Source: Nitrospirae bacterium GWC2_42_7
GTDB lineage: Bacteria > Nitrospirota > Thermodesulfovibrionia > Thermodesulfovibrionales > UBA6898
Length of the DNA stretch: 6,392 nt
Direction: 5' to 3'
Assembly: GCA_001803645.1 (NCBI GenBank)
Contig: MHDW01000018.1
Coordinates: forward strand, 3,537-9,928
Under the pieces are notes generated by a model. It did no database searches. It had not been told where the DNA came from and saw nothing but the letters and a program-made list of their open reading frames with translations. The translations under genes were made by a program, and so were the position numbers. This document shows, piece after piece, positions 1-5,802 of this stretch. How positions within the stretch are numbered: the stretch's first letter is position 1; each line of letters begins with the position of its first letter.

Positions 1-406
1 AGTTGCGATAAAAGAGGCCACAGGAGACATGAAACAGGTCAGTGAGGTCATCCGCCTCTGCGGGGACCGCATCACTGTGCTTTCAGGCGATGACTTTACA
101 ACAATTCCTCTGCTTGCTCTCGGAGGCAAAGGCGTTATCTCGGTATCGGCAAACATTGCGCCAAAGGCTGTATCAGATATGTGTGCTTTGTGGGAAAAAG
201 GAGATTTTGATGGAGCGAGAAAGCTGCATTACTGGCTTGAGCCTCTGAATGCTGCCATGTTCATAGAGACAAACCCTATTCCTGTGAAAACAGCGCTTGC
301 AATGATGAAAAAGATAAAGGAAGAGTTCAGGCTTCCGCTTTGTGAGATGGCATCTGCAAATAGGGATAAGCTCAAAAAAGTCCTGAAAGATCTAAAACTG
401 ATTTAA
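1..406 (+). CDS. dapA: 4-hydroxy-tetrahydrodipicolinate synthase, C-terminal part (5' end outside window)
   Basis: DapA condenses pyruvate with aspartate-semialdehyde, the first committed step of diaminopimelate and lysine synthesis in the cytoplasm. The gene enters from the left edge; the reading frame begins at base 2 and gives 134 residues to the TAA at 404-406, compared with about 290 for the full protein. The first visible residues are VAIKEATGDMKQV. The lysine at bases 11-13 lies in the IKEATG motif and matches the Schiff-base lysine of the family (Lys161 in E. coli). The following LSGDD, the GGKGVISVSAN stretch and NPIPVK are also DapA hallmarks. An ATG at 29 is internal and is not the true start. 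No dapB follows: the next gene is convergent, so dapA ends its transcription unit here. The identification is firm. Confidence 0.95.
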   Translation, partial: VAIKEATGDMKQVSEVIRLCGDRITVLSGDDFTTIPLLALGGKGVISVSANIAPKAVSDMCALWEKGDFDGARKLHYWLEPLNAAMFIETNPIPVKTALAMMKKIKEEFRLPLCEMASANRDKLKKVLKDLKLI

Positions 407-433
407 TTCACTGGTACGGGCATAAGTTAGCGA

Positions 434-466
434 CACAATATAGAGAATAATTATTTCTCAATTGTG
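434..466. terminator. Possible bidirectional terminator hairpin between convergent genes
   Basis: CACAAT (434-439) pairs with ATTGTG (461-466), and inside it GAGAA (443-447) pairs with TTCTC (455-459) around a seven-base AT loop. The structure lies between dapA and the convergent membrane-protein gene, whose stop codon (451-453) sits in the loop. It is AT-rich and has no clean T-run on either side, so it is a weak terminator candidate supported mostly by position and symmetry. Confidence 0.35.
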
Positions 467-1041
467 CAGCTCAGATTCATAAAGTAGAGAGGGATTGCCA
501 AGGCAATCAGCAAAATACCTTGTCCCATAATCAAGGCATTGGTTCCAGCTATAGCAATAAGGTAGAACGATGTAACAAGGGTCCCTATTATGCTTCCAAA
601 AGTCGAAAGCGCATAGAGCATTCCGATTGTCTTGCCTGAAGTATGAAGGCTGCATATCATAAGTTTTGCAGTGTAGGGGCTCACGATGCCGAGAAAAACT
701 GAGGGGACAAGAAAGAGCACGGAGGAGGCTAATAGAGGGCTCATTCTCACACCCAGATCTTTAATGAATATCCAGTCTGATATAGCAGTGCTGTACATGG
801 GAAACGTCAGTAAGAGAAGGCCCGGAGCGATTATGATAAGACTCAGCTTTCTGGAAGACGGATTGATATCAGCGAGTCTCCCGCCTAAATAATAGCCGGC
901 AGAGAGGCCTGCGAGAAAGACGCTGATCAGGCTTCCCCAGACAAAGACAGAACTGCCGAAGTTCGGGGCGAGCACCCGGCTGCCGAGAATTTCAAATGAC
1001 ATGACTATTGCACCGCAAATGAAAACGACAAACTTAATCAT
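451..1041 (-). CDS. Six-helix membrane protein, N-terminal domain type of fused MFS/spermidine synthase
   Basis: A 196-residue integral inner-membrane protein. Hydrophobic segments lie at roughly residues 3-20, 30-52, 65-85, 100-125, 138-160 and 165-188, which gives six helices. The stretches FEILGSRVLAPNFG, GLSAGYYLGGRLAD and MLYALSTFGSIIGT are typical of the membrane half of 'fused MFS transporter/spermidine synthase' proteins. In those proteins a spermidine-synthase-like domain follows on the same chain. Here that domain is encoded by the gene immediately upstream, so the two halves are split and in reversed order. Only 12 bases separate the genes, and the ribosome binding site overlaps the upstream stop, so coupled translation is likely. 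The substrate, and whether it transports anything, cannot be told from sequence. The family call is confident; the role is unknown. Confidence 0.75.
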   Translation of the reverse strand: MIKFVVFICGAIVMSFEILGSRVLAPNFGSSVFVWGSLISVFLAGLSAGYYLGGRLADINPSSRKLSLIIIAPGLLLLTFPMYSTAISDWIFIKDLGVRMSPLLASSVLFLVPSVFLGIVSPYTAKLMICSLHTSGKTIGMLYALSTFGSIIGTLVTSFYLIAIAGTNALIMGQGILLIALAIPLYFMNLSCTIEK

Positions 1042-1048
1042 GGATTTT

Positions 1049-1054
1049 CCTCCT
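1049..1054 (-). promoter_or_regulatory. Shine-Dalgarno AGGAGG overlapping the upstream stop codon
   Basis: On the minus strand AGGAGG lies seven bases before the ATG at 1041. Its first base is the last base of the TGA (1056-1054) that ends the spermidine-synthase-like gene. This supports the chosen start and implies translational coupling of the two genes. Confidence 0.75.
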
Positions 1055-1974
1055 CATTGTGCTTTTGACTTCTGATGTTGATAGAGATTCACAGGTGCAA
1101 AGTCGTCGGTGAGGACTTTGGCGCCTTTCCACTCATATACTTCAGAGAGTTCATACCTTGATGCAAAATCCTCCAGGTCGATGTCGAATTTCCGATCAGA
1201 TTGAATTTTGCGTGCTCTTGCCTCGACACTATCCTTGTCTTTAATTATACTGCTTGCTGTTGCCACGAAAATAAAGTTGGCCGACTTCTTTCCTTTGAAA
1301 ACATAAAGATGAGGGAACGCTTTCTTGTAGGTCATGACCATAGAATCAAAGAACTTGTTCCTGAATGGTGAAGTAATATTAGTGACGACTATACCGTTGT
1401 CCTTTAACCTGCTTTTCACTTCTTTAAGGAATTCAAGTGTTGTGAGATGAAAAGGAATATAGTCATTCTGATATGCATCAAGAATGATCCAGTCGTATTT
1501 CTTTTTTGTCCTTTTGACAAAAAGCCTGCCATCGTCGACATGCACTTTCATCTTTTCGTTCTCCTTGAAATAAAAATACTTCTGCGCAACAGCCACCATG
1601 TCCGAGTCTATCTCGGCGATATCGACAATGGCCTCAGGATAGCGCGCGGTAAAATACTTTGGCATGGCTCCGGCGCCAAGACCGACAAATAGTACGTCTT
1701 TTGGGTCTTTGTCCAGGAAGGCAAGAGAGACAAAGCCCAGCTGTGTAAACTCAAAGCGGAGTTTGTCCGGTGCATCTAAGTAAATGCCTCCCTGGGTATA
1801 TTCTCTCTTCTGGTTTCGCACATAGCGCTCTTTTTTGACTGTATCCTCTATGACTGAGATATATTGGTAAAGAGAATTTTTCTCAAAGAGCAGTTTTTCT
1901 GAGGGTTCGAGAGCAAACCCCTGCAGGGGAAATAGCGTAAGACATAAAACTAACAAACAAAATATTCTTAGCAT
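1054..1974 (-). CDS. Secreted spermidine-synthase-fold protein (SAM-type Rossmann domain), function unknown
   Basis: A 306-residue protein with an N-terminal signal peptide (hydrophobic residues 4-20, likely cleavage after GFA at 21). A methyltransferase/aminopropyltransferase Rossmann domain follows. LYQYISVIED (35-44) resembles the family's N-terminal strand motif. VLFVGLGAGAM (94-104) is the nucleotide loop, EID (121-123) the ribose-binding acid, VDDGR (146-150) a further family motif, and YDWIILDAYQND (160-171) the active-site strand. Compared with true spermidine synthases, the loop is GLGAGA rather than GGGDG. The polyamine-binding segment (usually DEFxYHE) is not recognisable, and the catalytic-loop DxxDP is altered to DAYQND, so aminopropyl transfer is doubtful. 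Export is also odd, because decarboxylated SAM is cytoplasmic. The gene is co-directional with the SpdH-like gene upstream and overlaps the ribosome binding site of the membrane partner downstream. I am confident of the fold but not of any reaction. Confidence 0.8.
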   Translation of the reverse strand: MLRIFCLLVLCLTLFPLQGFALEPSEKLLFEKNSLYQYISVIEDTVKKERYVRNQKREYTQGGIYLDAPDKLRFEFTQLGFVSLAFLDKDPKDVLFVGLGAGAMPKYFTARYPEAIVDIAEIDSDMVAVAQKYFYFKENEKMKVHVDDGRLFVKRTKKKYDWIILDAYQNDYIPFHLTTLEFLKEVKSRLKDNGIVVTNITSPFRNKFFDSMVMTYKKAFPHLYVFKGKKSANFIFVATASSIIKDKDSVEARARKIQSDRKFDIDLEDFASRYELSEVYEWKGAKVLTDDFAPVNLYQHQKSKAQ

Positions 1975-1978
1975 GATG

Positions 1979-1985
1979 ACTCCTT
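1979..1985 (-). promoter_or_regulatory. Shine-Dalgarno AAGGAGT for the secreted spermidine-synthase-like gene
   Basis: On the minus strand AAGGAGT precedes the ATG at 1974 by four bases, or about five counted from the AAGGAG core. It supports the start that includes the complete signal peptide. Confidence 0.65.
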
Positions 1986-1996
1986 GGATTAATTTC

Positions 1997-2019
1997 TGCC
2001 GGGCAATTTAATCCCGGCA
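1997..2019. other. Intergenic hairpin in the leader of the spermidine-synthase-like gene
   Basis: TGCCGGG (1997-2003) and CCCGGCA (2013-2019) form a perfect seven-base-pair stem with a nine-base AT-rich loop. It sits 22 bases upstream of the ATG at 1974, within the 155-base gap after the oxidoreductase gene. There is no T-run on the minus strand, so it is not a clear intrinsic terminator. It could affect RNA stability or partial readthrough between the two genes. Confidence 0.45.
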
Positions 2020-2071
2020 AGCAAGACTTTGCGGTTGCTGGTGTTCAGATGGATGCCCTGGTCTGTGAGAA

Positions 2072-2100
2072 CTTTTAAGTGCCATATGTTTATTGTACAA
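2072..2100 (-). promoter_or_regulatory. Possible internal sigma70-like promoter
   Basis: On the minus strand TTGTAC (2100-2095) and TAAAAG (2077-2072) are spaced by 17 bases, each matching four or five of six consensus positions. If active, it would start an RNA near 2065 with a leader of about 90 bases containing the 1997-2019 hairpin. That would transcribe the two downstream genes independently of the oxidoreductase gene. Such matches occur often by chance. Confidence 0.25.
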
Positions 2101-2129
2101 AAATCACCTGAGGTTAAGAAATATGTTTT

Positions 2130-4007
2130 TCAGAAAGTTTCTATTACCTGTCTTGCTGCTCTTCTGCCTTCCTCGACTGCTGCGACCCAGTGCTGATGTC
2201 CATTTAGCTCGGCATGGGCGAAGGCAATACGGCCAAAGGGCTTGCGGATAACGTCCCGCGCTGCGGGCTTGCCGTCTTTGCCAAAATAAAAGCCTGGCTG
2301 AGGGTTTACATAGGCGTAAGTCCAGCGGTTCAGGATAATACCGGCGATATCTTTTTCTGCCTTGAAACCGGCATCTGAGAAAAGCTGCTTCATCTGCCCA
2401 ACTATCATAGACTCGAATTCTGCATAGCTTGTCCCAAGGAGTTTATTCCTTCCGCTTTCCCCCTGTTCTTCGATGGGGAGTCCCGGCTGATTAAAGGCAA
2501 AGTAGAAGGTAAGAAAGACAGGTTTGTCAGGGTGCAGAGGCGGCCTGTAATTACCCACATACATGGGTTTGCGGATGTTGCAGCCGAAGCCGAAACCGCT
2601 GGACCATTTGCAGGCAGTGAAACCCAATTGGTAAAGGAAACGCCAGTTGGTAAGGGCCACGTTTGCTACCAGGATAGGAGAGACATGGAACTCGTTATAG
2701 GCTTCAATATGGCTGACAGGCAGGCCTGCTACAACTTTCCGGGACAAGCGGCTGCCGCATGCCATTACAACACTTCGGGCCTTGAGGCGGTAAAGCTTTC
2801 CGTCCCTCAGATAGATGACAGTTACGTTCTTCCCCTGCACAGAACTGTCTTCTTGCTCAACACGGACAACAGAGGAGCCAAGTCTTAAGCGCACTTTGTT
2901 ACCCTCGCGATCCAGAGCGGGGAAGCACACTCGTCCGTTGTGTATATCTGCAAATTTATTTTTGCCTTCAATGGCATCTGGAATAAGGGCCTTAATGAAA
3001 TAGCGGGAGAAGCCGTCATTGCCACCAGGAAATGAATGCCAATGACTATTTCTTAATGAGCGGTGTCCCTGAAATTCAGGGAATCCTGGCATTGAGACCT
3101 GACGGGCTGCGTAAGCGCTGATGACATCACAGCCGAGGCCGACCACACTGGCAAGCACAGGATCGGCATAGCGTGTTATTCCAGGATCAAGCTTCAGGAT
3201 CTTTTCGATGTAATCCTTATAGGTCATGGAATCAAGCCAGCGGCCGTAGTCATCACCATCATAATAGCGATCTGTTATATTCCGCCAGCTAAGAAAATCT
3301 TTTTGGACTTTTTCCGAATATGGTGTTCCTTCCAGCTTTTTTTCCCAGAAACCTGCCACCCATCTGCCGGGTGTACCCTGGCCCTGCCCATTATAATAGT
3401 GGCCAATGCTCTTTGAATCGAACCAGAGCCGGTAACCGAAATTTGTGGTATCAAAGTCCAGCGGCTTAAATTGTGGCGGCAGCTCACCATATTCAAAATC
3501 TGCTGGTATCCCCAGTTCACTATAAATATCATATCCAGGGACGCCGGGGCGGTCTATGATGCCAAAAGCATTTGAAGCCTGGGGCCCGATAAGACGCTGC
3601 CCCTGTACCACAAGCTCGTTTCTCTTGGCTGCTCCGCCGAAGATAGGGTGATTTTCAAGGATAAGGCATTTTGCCTGCTTTGGAGAGGACTTCATAAAGT
3701 CATACGCAGCTCCTAATCCGCTCAGCCCTCCCCCGACTATAACAATATCGTATGATTCAGAGATATCTGCCGGTTCACTGCTTAAAGATTTATATTCCCC
3801 ATTTTCAATGGCCTTAAAGGCATCGATAACAGCAGTAGTGTTCCCATTCGAAGAAGCATAATCGCCTATGCCGGTGAAACCGTCAGCCGGTTGAGATTGC
3901 GCAAACAGTCTCAGTGGCGCCGGCAACTCAAGCAGGAGGGCCCCTGCTCCAAGAAGCGCACCATTGAGAAAGTCTCTGCGCGTAATGTGAATAGTCATAA
4001 TATCCAT
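2130..4007 (-). CDS. Tat-exported FAD-dependent oxidoreductase, spermidine dehydrogenase (SpdH)-like
   Basis: A 625-residue flavoprotein of the amine-oxidase fold. The N-terminus carries a twin-arginine signal: TRRDFLNG at residues 9-16, then a hydrophobic stretch to about 36. The folded, FAD-loaded enzyme is therefore expected in the periplasm. The FAD dinucleotide fold starts at YDIVIVGGGLSG (86-97), with the ribose-binding acid in LILENHP at E118 and FGGAAKRNE at 123-131. The C-terminal flavin-contacting segment is GRIAFAHAE (592-600), followed by an EEGRRAA helix. Length, Tat motif, FGGxAKRNE and the C-terminal motif match what I recall of Pseudomonas SpdH, which oxidises spermidine. Substrate identity is inferred, and another amine or carotenoid-like substrate is possible. 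The ATG at 4007 overlaps a TATAAT box, and an ATG at 3998 (Met4) leaves the Tat signal intact and may be the real start. No Shine-Dalgarno precedes either. Confidence 0.8.
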   Translation of the reverse strand: MDIMTIHITRRDFLNGALLGAGALLLELPAPLRLFAQSQPADGFTGIGDYASSNGNTTAVIDAFKAIENGEYKSLSSEPADISESYDIVIVGGGLSGLGAAYDFMKSSPKQAKCLILENHPIFGGAAKRNELVVQGQRLIGPQASNAFGIIDRPGVPGYDIYSELGIPADFEYGELPPQFKPLDFDTTNFGYRLWFDSKSIGHYYNGQGQGTPGRWVAGFWEKKLEGTPYSEKVQKDFLSWRNITDRYYDGDDYGRWLDSMTYKDYIEKILKLDPGITRYADPVLASVVGLGCDVISAYAARQVSMPGFPEFQGHRSLRNSHWHSFPGGNDGFSRYFIKALIPDAIEGKNKFADIHNGRVCFPALDREGNKVRLRLGSSVVRVEQEDSSVQGKNVTVIYLRDGKLYRLKARSVVMACGSRLSRKVVAGLPVSHIEAYNEFHVSPILVANVALTNWRFLYQLGFTACKWSSGFGFGCNIRKPMYVGNYRPPLHPDKPVFLTFYFAFNQPGLPIEEQGESGRNKLLGTSYAEFESMIVGQMKQLFSDAGFKAEKDIAGIILNRWTYAYVNPQPGFYFGKDGKPAARDVIRKPFGRIAFAHAELNGHQHWVAAVEEGRRAARQVIETF

Positions 4008-4011
4008 TATA
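4006..4011 (-). promoter_or_regulatory. Consensus -10 box (TATAAT) overlapping the first ATG of the oxidoreductase gene
   Basis: On the minus strand TATAAT occupies 4011-4006 and shares two bases with the ATG at 4007-4005. A start of transcription about seven bases downstream would fall at 3999-3998, right at the second in-frame ATG (3998), giving a leaderless message. No convincing -35 hexamer lies 16-18 bases upstream, which keeps confidence modest. Confidence 0.4.
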
Positions 4012-4024
4012 CAGGATGTTGACC

Positions 4025-4053
4025 TTGACGACTTACTTAGTATTACGTTAAAT
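4025..4053 (+). promoter_or_regulatory. Sigma70-like promoter of the metal-efflux operon, predicting a leaderless RNA
   Basis: TTGACG (4025-4030) matches five of six positions of the -35 consensus, and TTAAAT (4048-4053) matches four of six of the -10. The spacer is exactly 17 bases. Transcription would start near 4060, the A of the ATG of the following gene, which has no Shine-Dalgarno. The spacing is normal rather than the 19-20 bases of MerR-type metal-responsive promoters, so control by a MerR-family activator is not suggested by this element. Confidence 0.5.
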
Positions 4054-4059
4054 TATTCA

Positions 4060-4464
4060 ATGAACAAGGAACCGCAGATAAAAAACTTGCCGGCCGCATT
4101 TATGCTGGTGTTATTCCTCGTTGTGTCGTTCTTCGGTTCCGAAGGCACTCTTCTCTGTTTTGGCAAAGACGGGCATCTGGCAGTAGAGTTTGTCGATCTA
4201 TGCAATGGTTCGGGACTTGGTTCACAGCTTGCCGGGATGGAAGAAAGCGATGCATGCGGCCCTTGCAAGGATGTCCAATTTCTCAGCAGCCCGGCTCACA
4301 CAAGAAATGTTTCGCATAACACGCAAGCGCTACCATTAATTTCTTCATCTTTTATTTCTCCATCATTGCCACTGAAAGAGTATTCCCAAAATCATATAAA
4401 TCTGCCTCAATATTCACATCATAAAGCTCTCGCCAGTCTGCATTCCGTTGTTCTTCTGATCTGA
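4060..4464 (+). CDS. Small secreted or membrane-anchored Cys/His protein at the head of the metal-efflux operon
   Basis: A 134-residue protein with a short basic N-terminus and a hydrophobic segment at about residues 13-25, so it is exported or anchored. Residues 33-72 hold CFGKDGHLAVEF and later DACGPCKDV, placing cysteines at 33, 48, 66 and 69 and a histidine at 39. The C-terminal half is Ser/Leu-rich with six further histidines, including an SHH pair, and ends in a hydrophobic VVLLI. I recall similar short CFGxDGH proteins encoded just ahead of Czc/Cus-type efflux genes, but I know of no assigned function. Metal binding or sensing in the periplasm is an inference from composition and position. 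No ribosome binding site precedes the ATG; a promoter is placed so that the RNA would begin at the ATG. Its stop codon abuts an inverted repeat that masks the next gene's ribosome binding site. Confidence 0.7.
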   Translation: MNKEPQIKNLPAAFMLVLFLVVSFFGSEGTLLCFGKDGHLAVEFVDLCNGSGLGSQLAGMEESDACGPCKDVQFLSSPAHTRNVSHNTQALPLISSSFISPSLPLKEYSQNHINLPQYSHHKALASLHSVVLLI

Positions 4465-4465
4465 G

Positions 4466-4541
4466 AAGCCTCCTTTCCCTGTCCCGTTTTATTTGGATAG
4501 GGACCTCTGGTTTTATTCGCTTAGTCAACTAAAGGAGGCTT
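4466..4541 (+). promoter_or_regulatory. Inverted-repeat leader that can sequester the next gene's Shine-Dalgarno
   Basis: AAGCCTCCTTT (4466-4476) is the exact reverse complement of AAAGGAGGCTT (4531-4541), the segment containing the Shine-Dalgarno of the outer-membrane factor gene. The stem extends outward by a G-U (4465/4542) and an A-U (4464/4543) pair. The 54-base loop holds a smaller hairpin, GTCCC (4481-4485) with GGGAC (4500-4504). The 3' arm is followed by a T-rich tail (TTTTATTTT, 4540-4548), so the structure has some terminator character too. The 5' arm starts two bases after the upstream stop codon, so a terminating ribosome would open it. Confidence 0.6.
4531..4538 (+). promoter_or_regulatory. 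Shine-Dalgarno AAAGGAGG of the outer-membrane factor gene
   Basis: A near-ideal AAAGGAGG ends ten bases before the ATG at 4549. The whole element lies in the 3' arm of the inverted repeat at 4466-4541 and would be unavailable when that stem forms. Confidence 0.8.
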
Positions 4542-4548
4542 TTATTTT

Positions 4549-5802
4549 ATGGACCGTATTTACGCTGTAGTAATTATTTTGTGTGCATTATTTATAACCA
4601 TATCGCCCGCTGTTGCGGTTGAAACAAAGGAGTTGACGTTTGAGCAGGCAGTCACCCTCGCCCTTGAGAGAAATCCCGACCTCCAGACTCTCAGGCTCGA
4701 AGAAGAAACGGCAAAGGGGCAGAATGAAAAGGCGCGGCTCCTGCTCATCAATAACCCTACGCTCGAAGGCAATATCTCGCAGAAGGACAGACCGGAAGCA
4801 GAAGGCGGCGGGAAGTTCACGAACTATGGCTTCAAACTTTCCCAGGAATTCGAGATTGCAGGCCAACGCGGTGCAAGGATCGATGTTTCTGAAAAAGAAC
4901 TTGCCAGAGTGAAACTGGAAATAAAAGACAAAGAACGAATTTTAATTTCAGACGTAAAAGATGCTTTTACCAGGGCACTCTCGTTAAAGAAGAAAAAAGG
5001 CCTTGCGCAGGAGATAGTAAGCCTGAATGAAGAATTCCTTGGCTACGCAAAGATCAAGTTCCAGGCCGGTGATATCTCCGGACTTGATGTTAATCTTTCA
5101 GAGGTTGAACTAAGCAAGGCTAAAAAAGAGCTTCTCCTTGCAGAACGGGAATACAGGGAATCGCTTCTCGCGCTGCAGGGACTCCTCGGCTTATCACCTG
5201 ACATGTCTTTTGCCATAGAAGGTGAGCTGCCTTCAGAAGCGCCTGTTATGCCTGACAAAGAAACACTGAAGGCCTTGGCCTTTTCCCATCGGCCTGACTC
5301 AAAGGCAGCTGCATTTGAGATGGAAAAGACAGAGTCCGCGCTGAAACTGATAAAGAAGGAAGCTGTCCCGAATATAACACTGTCAGGTTTTTATGACAGG
5401 GATGAATTCCGGAATGCCGTAGGCTTAGAGATTTCGGTCCCGCTGCCTTTTTTTGACAGGAAGCAGGCCGAAAAGAAAGAGGCTTTTGCAAGAACAGAAG
5501 GAGCAAAGATAAACGCAGCAGGACTGATAAAAACAATTGAGCGGGAGGTTGATCAGGCTTTCATTGACATCGCATCAGCCATCGAGGAGCTTTCTCTCTT
5601 CAAGAAAGAAATACTGGTAAAAGCCGCAGAAAACCTGGGCCTCCTGAACCTCGCCTTCAAGGAAGGGAAGATCGGTTTCTTTGAAGTGCGGCTCGCGCAG
5701 AAAGACACCATTGAAGTACAGTTGGCCTATATTGAGGCACAGACGAGAACGCAGCTTGCACTAAATGCAATTGAGAAGAGCACGGGAGGTGCAGTGAAAT
5801 GA
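4549..5802 (+). CDS. Outer-membrane efflux protein, TolC/CzcC family
   Basis: A 417-residue outer-membrane channel component of a tripartite RND efflux system, probably for heavy-metal cations. Residues 1-23 form a Sec signal peptide (VVIILCALFITISPAVAV). Two outer-membrane efflux repeats follow. The first begins LTFEQAVTLALERNPDLQTL and contains QEFEIAGQRGARID, a CzcC-like signature. The second begins near ALAFSHRPDSKAA and contains GLEISVPLPFFDRKQAE. Long charged alpha-helical stretches typical of the TolC coiled-coil barrel fill the rest. Length is normal for CzcC/CusC-type proteins. It overlaps the start of the adaptor gene by four bases (ATGA), so the two are translationally coupled. Metal specificity is inferred from the family, the histidine-rich adaptor and the Cys/His protein upstream. 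A general drug-efflux role is the alternative. Confidence 0.9.
   Translation: MDRIYAVVIILCALFITISPAVAVETKELTFEQAVTLALERNPDLQTLRLEEETAKGQNEKARLLLINNPTLEGNISQKDRPEAEGGGKFTNYGFKLSQEFEIAGQRGARIDVSEKELARVKLEIKDKERILISDVKDAFTRALSLKKKKGLAQEIVSLNEEFLGYAKIKFQAGDISGLDVNLSEVELSKAKKELLLAEREYRESLLALQGLLGLSPDMSFAIEGELPSEAPVMPDKETLKALAFSHRPDSKAAAFEMEKTESALKLIKKEAVPNITLSGFYDRDEFRNAVGLEISVPLPFFDRKQAEKKEAFARTEGAKINAAGLIKTIEREVDQAFIDIASAIEELSLFKKEILVKAAENLGLLNLAFKEGKIGFFEVRLAQKDTIEVQLAYIEAQTRTQLALNAIEKSTGGAVK
5784..5789 (+). promoter_or_regulatory. Shine-Dalgarno GGGAGG for the adaptor gene
   Basis: GGGAGG inside the last codons of the outer-membrane factor gene lies nine bases before the ATG at 5799. It supports that ATG, in ATGA overlap with the upstream stop, as the original adaptor start. 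Confidence 0.6.

Noticed and set aside
2106..2114. ACCTGAGGT palindrome between the oxidoreductase and spermidine-synthase-like genes
   Set aside because: Only four base pairs with a one-base centre, too short to support a terminator or operator call.
2532..2888. 118-residue plus-strand reading frame
   Set aside because: It is antisense to the oxidoreductase gene, whose FAD motifs and full length establish the minus strand as coding.
4053..4268. 71-residue minus-strand reading frame over the small Cys/His gene
   Set aside because: It has no ribosome binding site and no recognisable motif, whereas the opposite strand has a promoter, a signal segment and an operon context.
4487..4546. Three copies of TTTTATT (4487, 4511, 4540) in the leader of the outer-membrane factor gene
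   Set aside because: Short AT-rich words in a leader are likely by chance. Spacing is uneven (24 and 29 bases), so I do not call them operator repeats.
4560..4866. Two overlapping minus-strand reading frames (86 and 92 residues)
   Set aside because: They lie wholly antisense to the well-supported outer-membrane factor gene and show no family motif.
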